NCBI GenBank assembly: GCA_934167835.1 | Contig: CAKPLZ010000006.1 | Location: 38,316-102,315 of the forward strand | Reading direction: 5' to 3' | Origin: an uncultured Clostridia bacterium | Lineage (GTDB): Bacteria > Bacillota > Clostridia > TANB77 > CAG-508 | DNA: 64,000 bases | Shown here: positions 45,196 through 52,756 of the stretch, piece by piece | How positions within the stretch are numbered: the first letter of the stretch is position 1 | How the letters are laid out: each line of letters begins with the position of its first letter | Position numbers and translations under genes: made by a program | The notes under the pieces: model-generated | What the model saw: only the letters and a program-made list of their open reading frames with translations | Told to the model about the DNA's origin: nothing | Databases searched by the model: none

Positions 45196-45852
45196 TTATT
45201 GAATTTTCTTTGTTTTCTTATCAACTATTAAAATAACACCAGTTATAATTGCTGTCATTGTAGCTATTGCTATTATTATTACATAAATTTTATTATCTTC
45301 TAAAAATGTTACTATTTTATCTTTTGATTCTTCTTTTTTTACTTCTTCTAATTTTTTATTATAGTATGTATCAAAATTTTCATTATAAAAGTTTTCAAAA
45401 GAGACTTCTTCATTTTTATATTTTTCTTGATAATCTTCTTGCAATTTTGCGTTTACTTCTTGTATTATTTGTGCCTTTTTTTCTTCTGATATATTTATGC
45501 CTACAACATCACTGTCAGTTGCATTTGGGCTTGTTGCATTTGAACATGTTGCGTTTGAGCTTGTTGCATTTGAGCTTGTCGCATTTGAACATGTTGCGTT
45601 TGAGCTTGTTGCATTTGAGCTTGTCGCATTTGAACTCGTTGCATTTGAACTCGTTGCATTTGAACATGTTGCGTTTGGTGTTGTTGCTTTTACTATACTT
45701 GCAGCTTGACTAAACATATACCCTTCAATTCCATTTATACTATATTTTTGTAATATAAAATTTACTCCAATCGTAAAACCTATTGCTATTATTGTTATTA
45801 TTAAAAATTTTGTTATTGCTTGTTTTTTATTTGTTTTTACCATTTTTATCAC
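45196..45852 (-). CDS. Repeat-containing membrane-anchored surface protein (SNATS repeats)
   Basis: 218 residues from GTG 45852 (ATG at 45843 is an alternative). N-terminal membrane span (FLIITIIAIGFTIGVNFIL), an extracytoplasmic tract of about a dozen SNATS/SNATC pentapeptides, a charged helix (KAQIIQEVNAKLQEDYQEKYKN), and a C-terminal membrane span followed by KKTKKIQ. The GTG overlaps the O-antigen-ligase stop (GTGA). Family not recognised; each repeat is an N-x-T/S sequon. Confidence 0.65.
   Translation of the reverse strand: MIKMVKTNKKQAITKFLIITIIAIGFTIGVNFILQKYSINGIEGYMFSQAASIVKATTPNATCSNATSSNATSSNATSSNATSSNATCSNATSSNATSSNATCSNATSPNATDSDVVGINISEEKKAQIIQEVNAKLQEDYQEKYKNEEVSFENFYNENFDTYYNKKLEEVKKEESKDKIVTFLEDNKIYVIIIAIATMTAIITGVILIVDKKTKKIQ
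45515..45680 (-). repeat. Tandem 15-bp repeat encoding SNATS/SNATC
   Basis: About eleven near-identical 15-bp units. Variation is confined to a few positions (AGC/TGT at the last codon, third bases), giving a repeat that could change length by slippage. Confidence 0.8.
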
Positions 45853-47371
45853 CCTTTCAAATTTTTATAACTAATATAATGTATTGCCATTAATGTCCAA
45901 AATATTGGTGTTATAATTACCACCCACAGATTGAAAAAATCTTGTGCTAAATAGCATATTATTGCTATTAAAAAGACTATTGAGTTTTTATTTTTGTTTT
46001 TTATTCCATCCACGATTTGTGCTATTATAAAAGTTAGGTAACCGAAGTAAGCCTATTATTCCAATATTTACAGCCATTGTTATATATATATTTGCAGCAG
46101 TATCGTTAATTGTAAGTTCTCCAAGTTTTGCTATATCCTCTGTAAATCTGCTCATGAACCTTATTGCAAATGTGTCTGGGCCTGTTCCTATTATTGGATA
46201 ATCTTTAATTAATGTAATAGCTCTTTTCCACAGAAAAACTCTATATGTTCCAAAATCATCATCAAAATTTCCATTTAGCAATTGGTGTATTTCATATAAC
46301 ATTCCATAATTAAAATCCACAAAGTATAGCACTAAAATACCCGCTATAATAATACTTGCTATCACGATATAAATTATTTTTATAGTTTTTTTGTTGTTAG
46401 ATAAATCAAAATGCCTTTTTTTAAGTATTTGTGCTAATACTATAAATATCACTGCTAAGAATATTAACATTCCTGATATTATATTAAACTGCCAATTTAA
46501 TTTTAATTTACCCAAACTATAGTAATATGTAGGATTTATTATAATATTGACTGCGTATGCCAATAATACTAAACTACCTACAATTAAAGTTTTTGATAGT
46601 CTTTTGCTATTTGTTATGATATATGGGGATATTATTACTAATGTAAAAAATATTCCTACAAATCCACTTAGCACACTTAATATTTCAAGTATAAAAAATC
46701 CCATAAATATTGAAGTTAAGTGAATTACATTTTCATACTTTTTATTTTCCCCAAATACATACCCACTTACCGAAATCATTAGTAATATACAATATAAAGC
46801 TGATATAAAATCTTTATTTCCTATTGTTCCCATAAAACTTACATTATGTGTTCCAATACCATCTTGATACATGTTAAGTGGATTAAATCCTATATATTGC
46901 AAGATGCAAATTAGGTTTAACAATATTGAGGAAATTGAAAAATATAATATAAATCTCTTTTTAAATTTCCCAAATAATGTTATAAATAAGAATGTTATAC
47001 AATATAATGTTATATTAATTAGGCCCTCTCCTCTTCCTACTCCAACAAATAAATTATATTCGCGAAAAAAAGGAGATAAAAAGCATGAAATTACATTTAT
47101 TAGCCAAAAAATTATAACAAACCATTGTACTTTGCTTAGTTTTATTTGTTTTATATATAGTTCTTGTTTCTTTATATCTCCATATATTACCGCAATTATA
47201 CATGCAATAATATACGATGTTGAGCTTAATATAAATGTTCTATATTTACATTCTAAAATTCTAAAAAATCCGTGTTTTATCTACCCAAAGTGGAAATATT
47301 AGTATTATGAAAATTATATATATTTCAGTTATTATTGATAATGATTTTCTTACATCATTATCTTTACTCAA
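45849..47371 (-). CDS. O-antigen-ligase-like membrane protein (Wzy_C) with two +1 shifts at CGG
   Basis: Three fragments join into one 506-residue polytopic protein if C is skipped at two CGG codons. Start: TTG at 47371 behind AGGAGGT. First helices (SLSIITEIYIIFIILIFPLWVDKT) reach CGG at 47270-47272, whose zero frame stops after 3 codons; the shift gives TGFFRILECKYRTFI. The middle carries WKRAITLIKDYPIIGTGPDTFAIRF, the Wzy_C signature. Near the end, CTT CGG TTA (46042-46044) shifts to LGYLTFIIAQIVDGIKN, then helices to the stop, 4 bases of overlap with the next gene. Probably ligates or polymerises an envelope glycan. Confidence 0.82.
46042..46044 (-). other. CGG +1 frameshift site 7 (O-antigen ligase, C-terminal)
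   Basis: mRNA TTA CTT CGG TTA CCT AAC. Zero frame gives a hydrophilic tail of about 17 residues. Omitting C gives CTT GGT TAC CTA ACT (LGYLTF) and two more predicted membrane helices ending in a coupled stop. Confidence 0.85.
47270..47272 (-). other. CGG +1 frameshift site 6 (O-antigen ligase, N-terminal)
   Basis: mRNA AAA ACA CGG ATT TTT TAG. Zero frame stops two codons after the CGG. Omitting C gives ACA GGA TTT TTT AGA (TGFFR) and opens the frame used by the rest of the gene. Confidence 0.88.
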
Positions 47372-47434
47372 TATTTCACCTCCTCTTTTGTTTTTATTTT
47401 AGTATATCATTACTGATTTTATAATTCAACATTT

Positions 47435-48895
47435 TTAGACATTTTCCGTCAATTTTTTCTCATCAATTTTTCCATTTCTGTTTAATGGAAATCTCTCAAT
47501 AATTTTAATTGTTGGGCACATGTATTGTGGTAATTTTGTTGATATATCTTTTTTTATTTCAATTTCATTTTTTATTGCATTTTCTTTAAGTTTTATAAAT
47601 GCAATTATTTTTGTAACTTTGCCTTCTTTATTTTGCTTAGCAACTGCTACAGCTTTTTCTACATATCCCAGTTTATATAGATTTTCTTCTATGTCTAAAA
47701 GTTCTATTCTATATCCTTTATATTTTATTTGTTTATCTTTTCTTGCGACATAATATAATTTGCCATTTTTAAAATATCCTATATCTCCTGTTAAATAGGC
47801 ATTTTCACCTTTGTATATAATGAATTTTCCTTTGTTTTCTCCTATATATCCTTTTGCAACGCTTTTTCCTGTTATTAATATTTCTCCTGTCTCTCCACTT
47901 CTTTGTTCTTGTAAATTTTCATCTACTATATATATTTTTACATCACTTTTTGCAATTCCGATTGGTATATCATTTTCTTCTATCATTTTTTGTGTTATTT
48001 CAATACTTGTTATAGCAAATGTACATTCTGTTGGTCCATAAGAATTAATTATTTTGATATTTTTAAATCTCTCTTGAATTTTTTTTGCAGTTCCAGCAAG
48101 TAATTTTTCTCCACAAAATAGGATTGTTTTTAAATTTGGCATTGTTTCTTGATTAAATGATTTATCAAGTAATAATAAGTCCGCAAATGATGGTGTAAAC
48201 ACCGCTAATGTTGCATTGCTAGATTTCAATGTTTCAAATAATTTATTAAAATCTGACTGTGTTTGTTTTTCTATCACAAAATGTTCTATACCATTTGCTA
48301 AGCTATAATATAAATCTGCTACTGTTAGGTCAAATGAAAAAACGCCTTGGTTTAAAACTGTTCCTTCCTTTACATCTATTATTTTTTGAAGCCAATTTAT
48401 GCAAGAATCTAAATTTTTGTATGTAACTTGCACACCTTTTGGTATTCCTGTACTACCTGATGTGAATATTATGTAATACACATCTTCTGGTTTTAAATAT
48501 ATTTTTTCAATATCTTTGAAGTTATCTTTATTCATTAATTCTTCAATTTCAGTTTGAGTTATAGTGTTAGCACGTTTATTTTCAAAATTTCCTATAATTA
48601 GATCTGGATTAACCTCATCAATAATTTTGTTTATCCTGTCCTCTGGAAAGCTTACATCTACTGGAATATACGCCATTCCAGCAAGTGAGCATGCTAAAAA
48701 TGTGGCCTTCATATATACATCTTTATGCCCATAAACTAATACTGGCTTTTTTTTATTATTCTTTTCTAATAAAAGCCAGTATATATTGCATACATATTTA
48801 TAAAATTCTTTGTATGTATATCTTTTTGAGTTAACTGTATAAGCAATTTGTTCTTGATGTTCTTTTATTTGTTTTAATATATTTTCTAACAACAT
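47435..48895 (-). CDS. AMP-forming amino-acid ligase 2 (DltA-like)
   Basis: 486 residues. A3 YIIFTSGSTGIPKGVQVTYK, GVFSFDLTVADLYYSLANG, A5 INSYGPTECTFAITSIE, A7 YLTGDIGYFKNGKLYYVARKD, A8 KYKGYRIELLDIEENLYKLG and LNRNGKIDEKKL with the C-terminal catalytic Lys. Close in layout to ligase 1. It heads the chain O-antigen ligase, repeat protein, TraX and carrier 2, suggesting an aminoacyl or acyl decoration step. The stop is 63 bases before the O-antigen-ligase start. Confidence 0.9.
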   Translation of the reverse strand: MLLENILKQIKEHQEQIAYTVNSKRYTYKEFYKYVCNIYWLLLEKNNKKKPVLVYGHKDVYMKATFLACSLAGMAYIPVDVSFPEDRINKIIDEVNPDLIIGNFENKRANTITQTEIEELMNKDNFKDIEKIYLKPEDVYYIIFTSGSTGIPKGVQVTYKNLDSCINWLQKIIDVKEGTVLNQGVFSFDLTVADLYYSLANGIEHFVIEKQTQSDFNKLFETLKSSNATLAVFTPSFADLLLLDKSFNQETMPNLKTILFCGEKLLAGTAKKIQERFKNIKIINSYGPTECTFAITSIEITQKMIEENDIPIGIAKSDVKIYIVDENLQEQRSGETGEILITGKSVAKGYIGENKGKFIIYKGENAYLTGDIGYFKNGKLYYVARKDKQIKYKGYRIELLDIEENLYKLGYVEKAVAVAKQNKEGKVTKIIAFIKLKENAIKNEIEIKKDISTKLPQYMCPTIKIIERFPLNRNGKIDEKKLTENV

Positions 48896-49726
48896 TTAAT
48901 TCACCTTTATTTCTTCTTTTGGTATTAATGAATAATCATACATTACTTTTGAGTGGTTATTTAATATTAGTTCTTTTTTTATTTCTTGTTTGGTTTCTTT
49001 ATCCATTATTATTCTATACACCTTACTATTTCTATAAAATACACCATTTTCATCTTGAGCATAATGGTTTCCTTCTTCTACTATTTTATATGTTTCTTTT
49101 AGTGGTACAGTTGAACGAATTTCACCATATAACATTGTATCATCAAGCCATACTCTTATTTGAATTGGATATTTAGTAGTATTTTTAAATCTATAGTCTA
49201 AAGCTTTGTAACAAATTGATGTACCTGTTCCAAAAGGAACTCTTCTTTTAACATCAGGAAATAATGCATCTGAATGGTGGTGTAATTCTGTTACTTTCAT
49301 TGGTGTATGTAAAACCAACCAATGTATCATATTTGCCATCTGGCAAAGTCCTCCTCCTTTTCCTTTACCTATTTTTCCATTATGTACTGTCATTCCATCC
49401 AAATAGCCTTTTCTGGTTCTTCCAACTAAATTCCAAAAAGAAAATTCTTCACCTGGTTTAACAATAATACCATCAATTTTTTTACTAGCTAGCCTTAAGT
49501 TTACAACTTTATTTCTTTGAAGCTGCATATCAACTCCTGGTAGTTCTCTTAAAAGAACTTTTGCATCGCCTTTCCAAATATATTCAAAATTATCTTTATT
49601 AAATTTTTTAGCAAACTTTCTTCCTTCTCTAAAATCTTTAAAATCTTTCTTTTTTGCTTCTTTAAATAAGGCTATTTCATAACATATTCTTCCATGTTCA
49701 CAAAACAACTTTCTTTCTTTTCCCAT
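48896..49726 (-). CDS. VanW-family protein
   Basis: 276 residues from the ATG at 49726, preceded by AGGGTGA. VanW domain: ISFWNLVGRTRKGYLDG-like segment (FSFWNLVGRTRKGYLDGM), GGGLCQMANMIHWLVLHTPM and ELHHHSDALFPDVKRRVPFGTGTS. No membrane helix or signal is seen. VanW proteins occur near vancomycin-resistance or envelope genes; function unresolved. First gene of the envelope operon. Confidence 0.9.
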   Translation of the reverse strand: MGKERKLFCEHGRICYEIALFKEAKKKDFKDFREGRKFAKKFNKDNFEYIWKGDAKVLLRELPGVDMQLQRNKVVNLRLASKKIDGIIVKPGEEFSFWNLVGRTRKGYLDGMTVHNGKIGKGKGGGLCQMANMIHWLVLHTPMKVTELHHHSDALFPDVKRRVPFGTGTSICYKALDYRFKNTTKYPIQIRVWLDDTMLYGEIRSTVPLKETYKIVEEGNHYAQDENGVFYRNSKVYRIIMDKETKQEIKKELILNNHSKVMYDYSLIPKEEIKVN

Positions 49727-49744
49727 GTTAATCACCCTATATTA

Positions 49745-49773
49745 ATTATACTATTTTGAAACTGTAGATGCAA
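49745..49773 (-). promoter_or_regulatory. Promoter of the VanW/O-antigen-ligase operon
   Basis: TTGCAT (49768-49773), 17 bp, TATAAT (49745-49750) on the minus strand. Confidence 0.75.
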
Positions 49774-49813
49774 CAAATGTCAATACATGTAGATTTTTTT
49801 GTTTGTTGATCTT

Positions 49814-49845
49814 AAAAAAAAATTCCCCAAAAACTGGGGAATTTT
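49814..49845 (-). terminator. Terminator of the hsp20 gene
   Basis: AATTCCCC AAAAACT GGGGAATT flanked by A and T tracts; it can act in both directions but only the minus-strand gene ends here. Confidence 0.85.
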
Positions 49846-50268
49846 TTATTCGCCTATTTCTATATATTTTTTACCTTCATCTAGTTTTTTTACATCTTCT
49901 TTAGGGAATGTAATTTCTAGAGTTCCGTTTTTGAAGCTTGCTTTGATGTCTTCTTCTTTTACATTTTCTCCTGCATAATAACTTCTTGAACATTCTCCGA
50001 AGAATCTTTCTTTATGAATATAATTTCCATGATGCTCATTTTCTTCTTTGTGTTCTTCTCTTTTTGCTGTAACTGTTAAATATCCATCTGTTAGATCAAT
50101 TTTAATGTCTTCTTTGTTATATCCTGGCAAGTCAATATCTAGCACATAATTGCCATCCTTTTCTCTTACATCAGTTTTCATTAATTTGTTTTCTTTTTTT
50201 GTAAAAAATGGTTCATTGAAAACCTCATCAAAAATATCAAAACCATTTCTTCTTGGTACCATCATCAT
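49846..50268 (-). CDS. hsp20: Small heat-shock protein Hsp20
   Basis: 140 residues. Alpha-crystallin domain: DVREKDGNYVLDIDLPGYNKEDIKIDLTDGYLTVTAKREE, then SRSYYAGENVKEEDIKASFKNGTLEITFPK with the conserved G-x-L motif. ATP-independent chaperone that forms oligomers. Preceded by AGGAGG and a CIRCE-bearing promoter, so likely HrcA-repressed. Confidence 0.95.
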   Translation of the reverse strand: MMMVPRRNGFDIFDEVFNEPFFTKKENKLMKTDVREKDGNYVLDIDLPGYNKEDIKIDLTDGYLTVTAKREEHKEENEHHGNYIHKERFFGECSRSYYAGENVKEEDIKASFKNGTLEITFPKEDVKKLDEGKKYIEIGE

Positions 50269-50344
50269 AAGTCATTCCTCCTTTATAAAATTTTTATGTG
50301 TTGATACCACACATCTTCTATTGTTATATTTCCCACTTGCGATT

Positions 50345-50388
50345 ATATTATACACCCATTTTTAGCAATGTCAATAGGAGAGTGCTAA
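50345..50388 (-). promoter_or_regulatory. hsp20 promoter with CIRCE operator
   Basis: TTAGCAATG (50362-50370), 9 bp, GAGTGCTAA (50380-50388): a CIRCE element with one perfect and one partial half. On the minus strand a TTGACA -35 falls inside it, followed by TATAAT near 50346-50351. Indicates HrcA control. Confidence 0.85.
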
Positions 50389-50422
50389 TTTTTTTAAAAA
50401 TTTTTTCATCCTTGCATACTAA

Positions 50423-51285
50423 TTATAATTTCCATCCCAGTGCAGAACTATAAATTCCATTTTCTACAATTTCATCTGTTGGTAATACCTTAATTCTGTC
50501 TTCCCCATCGATTAAAGCTAAGCTATAACTCCCAAATCTTGTATTGTCTCCAAAATATAAAAATTCAACTCCATCTATAATTACTACTTCACCACTTTTA
50601 CCTATAAAATCTTCCCAAGTTTGTCCCTCAATAAACGAAAACGTTTTTGTTTCAGTTTCTGAAACTTCTAAAGTAAATGTTTTTATTTTGCTTTCATCTA
50701 TTTCCACTGGTACTGTAATTTCAGAACTTCTGCCTCTGCTATTTGTTGCCTTAAATGTGTAGTTGCCGTTTTGAGAAATAGGATATGTATAGATATAATC
50801 TTCTCTCTTTCCGCTCTTTATTGACTCATAATATATATCCACACTTTCTCCATTTGAAGCTGTGATATTAACTGTACAAAGCTTATATAGTTCCTCAATA
50901 CCTAATTGTTGAACTTCTTCCACTGTTAACCCAAAAACATCGTTACACAAGATTTTCACCATTTCTTCCTCGTCTGTTATTCCGCCTTAAATATAAATCA
51001 TAAGTTGAATTTTCTAACCATACATTAATTTTATTACCGGCTACCTCATATTTTAATTTTGGTCCATAAAGATAGTCTTCCATTGAATTGTATTTCGTTT
51101 CTCCTATTACAATTCCACCATTAGCCTCCTCCTCTTGTGCTGTTTTCCAGTTCTTTGTGGCATCTCCTGCTGATTTAAATAGTCCTGTATTTAGTGCTAC
51201 ACTTATACTTACTGCAACTAGTATTAGCATTACTATAATTGTAATTATCAACGCAATTAGCGTTATTCCGTGTGTTCTTTTTCAT
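50423..51285 (-). CDS. Prepilin-like protein with two +1 shifts at CGG
   Basis: 286 residues once C is skipped at both CGG codons. Starts ATG at 51285 behind GGAGGG: MKKNT then CGG (51268-51270); the shift gives TGITLIALIITIIVMLILV, a type IV prepilin N-terminus with the Gly before the cleavage point. The zero frame gives a nonsense tail instead. The middle is hydrophilic to TYDLYLR and a second CGG (50982-50984), giving RGITDEEEMVKILCNDVFGLT, and a beta-rich C-terminal domain (YTYPISQNGNYTFKATNSRGRSS). Function unknown; possibly a surface pseudopilin. Confidence 0.82.
50982..50984 (-). other. CGG +1 frameshift site 9 (pilin-like gene, internal)
   Basis: mRNA TTA AGG CGG AAT AAC AGA. Zero frame stops 15 codons on. 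Omitting C gives AGG GGA ATA ACA GAC (RGITD) and joins to the 3' open frame. Confidence 0.85.
51268..51270 (-). other. CGG +1 frameshift site 8 (pilin-like gene, prepilin Gly)
   Basis: mRNA AAC ACA CGG AAT AAC GCT. Omitting C gives ACA GGA ATA ACG CTA (TGITL), placing the conserved glycine of the prepilin peptidase site at the CGGN position. Confidence 0.9.
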
Positions 51286-51535
51286 GTTTTCCCTCCATTT
51301 TTTCTTTTTTATATAACAAAAACAAGATGTGGTTTATCCATCTCTTGCGTGTATGTTTAATAAAGCATAGCTTTGTATGCTTGTTTTATTTTCTAAAATA
51401 TGGCTCTCTCTCTACTCTCCACTCTTACAACGGTTACAGCGTTTTTGTCATTTGTTTCTTCCTCCCTGAATTTCTCTTGCTTTTGTTTCGCTTATTTTTC
51501 AAAATTATTATATACTATTTTTATTATTTTTACAA
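51286..51535 (-). promoter_or_regulatory. Promoter and long leader of the pilin-like gene
   Basis: TTGTAA (51530-51535), 17 bp, TATAAT (51507-51512) on the minus strand, giving a leader of about 215 bases. The leader has a stem AAGCATA...TATGCTT and a second CAAGA...TCTTG stem followed by TTTTTG, and a 5-codon open frame (MTKTL) behind GGGAGG. It is structured enough to be regulatory, but I do not recognise a riboswitch class. Confidence 0.45.
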
Positions 51536-51579
51536 GAAATTTTGGGAAAGTTTTTTCAAATGAATTTTTTCATTTTTAT

Positions 51580-51608
51580 TTGACAAATTTGTTTTTAATG
51601 TGTATAAT
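51580..51608 (+). promoter_or_regulatory. Promoter of candidate antitoxin RNA
   Basis: Perfect consensus TTGACA (51580-51585), 17 bp, TATAAT (51603-51608), directed rightward with no open frame behind it. Confidence 0.8.
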
Positions 51609-51614
51609 AAACAT

Positions 51615-51698
51615 AGGAAATAAAGAAGCCACAATGTGGTTTGCCGATTGAAATGAAAAACACATCTAACCGTCAAGTTACAGATGTGTTTTTTATTG
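51615..51698 (+). ncRNA. Candidate type I antitoxin RNA
   Basis: About 84 nt from the consensus promoter to a terminator (AACACATCT ... AGATGTGTT then T tract, 51659-51698). It runs opposite to the 3' end of the small toxin mRNA and so is fully complementary to that mRNA's 3' region. Its 5' part (ATAGGAAATAAAGAAG... ATGTGGTTTGCC) repeats the 5' end of the toxin mRNA. Confidence 0.65.
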
Positions 51699-51699
51699 T

Positions 51700-51810
51700 T
51701 TATTTGCTTAAAAATACAACTAGTATGATTAGGGCAAATACTATAATAGTTTCAACAACTATGCCAAATAAAAGTAGATATATTATTTCCAGTAAAACTG
51801 TTTCTATCAT
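51700..51810 (-). CDS. Candidate type I toxin, 36-residue hydrophobic peptide
   Basis: ATG at 51810 behind GGAGGTG. The peptide MIETVLLEIIYLLLFGIVVE... is one long hydrophobic helix ending VFLSK with a Lys tail, the size and character of TxpA/BsrG/Fst-type membrane toxins. Its promoter is TTGCCT (51920-51925), 17 bp, TATAGT (51897-51902). The 5' leader contains ATGTGGTTTGCC and the 3' untranslated part contains its complement GGCAAACCACAT, permitting end-to-end folding of the mRNA as in other type I toxins. Confidence 0.65.
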   Translation of the reverse strand: MIETVLLEIIYLLLFGIVVETIIVFALIILVVFLSK

Positions 51811-51896
51811 AGCACCACCTCCATTTCTAAGAGTTTCGACTCTTTATATGTATGGTGGCAAACCACATCTGCTTATTCTTATTTCCTATACTGTAT

Positions 51897-51925
51897 ACTA
51901 TATAATATTTTTTACAAAAAGGCAA
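51897..51925 (-). promoter_or_regulatory. Promoter of candidate type I toxin
   Basis: TTGCCT (51920-51925), 17 bp, TATAGT (51897-51902) on the minus strand; start near 51890, 80 bases ahead of the ATG. Confidence 0.6.
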
Positions 51926-52043
51926 GTGTTTGTTGTAATATTATTAATTTAATTATTCTTTATTAAATTTTTCAGGATTTTTTCAGGTTTATGGTATAAT
52001 ATATATTATGAGTTTTTATGTTTAAAGAAAGTAGGTTTTTTAT

Positions 52044-52745
52044 ATGTCTTACATTGAATTTAAGAATGTTGTTAAGGAATATAAAATGGGAGATGTTGTG
52101 ATTAAGGCTTTGGATAATACTAATTTTAGTATTGATAAGGGCGAATTGGTTGCTATTGTTGGGCCTAGTGGGGCTGGGAAGACTACTACTCTTAATATTT
52201 TAGGTGGTATGGATAGGGCAACTTCTGGATCTGTTTTGGTAAATGAGAAGGAAATTACTTCTCTTACAAATAAGCAATTAATTCAATATAGAAGAAATGA
52301 TATTGGATTTGTTTTTCAATTTTATAATTTAGTTCAAAATTTAACAGCTAAAGAGAATGTTGAGCTTGCGACTCAGCTTTGCTCAGATGCTTTAAATGTT
52401 GATGAGATTTTGGATAAAGTTGGTTTAAAGGATAGAAAAGATAATTTTCCATCACAACTTTCTGGTGGTGAACAGCAAAGAGTTGCTATTGCAAGGGCTA
52501 TTGCTAAAAATCCTAAACTTTTACTTTGTGATGAACCAACTGGTGCATTAGATTATAAAACTGGTAAACAAATTTTAAAATTACTTCAAGATACTTGCAG
52601 ACGTGAGAAAATGACTGTTGTTATAATCACTCACAATACTGCAATTGCGCCAATGGCTGATAAAGTTATTCATTTTAAAAATGGTACTGCTGAAAAGATT
52701 GTTATAAACGAAAAACCAATTTCAATTGATAAAATAGAATGGTAG
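52044..52745 (+). CDS. ABC transporter ATP-binding protein (MacB/LolD type)
   Basis: 233 residues. Walker A GPSGAGKTTTLNILGG, Q-loop VFQFYNLVQNLTA, signature LSGGEQQRVAIARA, Walker B LLLCDEPTGALD, H-loop VIITHNTAIA. The ATG follows a weak site. The upstream region holds TATAAT near 51993. Its stop overlaps the permease reading frame start region by a few bases, and the permease (52757) is translated from the same operon. Confidence 0.93.
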   Translation: MSYIEFKNVVKEYKMGDVVIKALDNTNFSIDKGELVAIVGPSGAGKTTTLNILGGMDRATSGSVLVNEKEITSLTNKQLIQYRRNDIGFVFQFYNLVQNLTAKENVELATQLCSDALNVDEILDKVGLKDRKDNFPSQLSGGEQQRVAIARAIAKNPKLLLCDEPTGALDYKTGKQILKLLQDTCRREKMTVVIITHNTAIAPMADKVIHFKNGTAEKIVINEKPISIDKIEW

Positions 52746-52756
52746 GAGTATGCAAA

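Noticed and set aside
45267..45713. Leu- and Val-rich plus-strand open frames over the 15-bp repeats
   Set aside because: Shadows of the SNATS repeat gene on the other strand; no ribosome binding site.
51286..51500. c-di-GMP riboswitch before the pilin-like gene
   Set aside because: Lacks the conserved core of the known classes; only ordinary stems seen.
51400..51500. Open stretch ending ESRERAIF in the pilin leader (minus strand)
   Set aside because: No start codon after the preceding in-frame stop; not supported as a gene.
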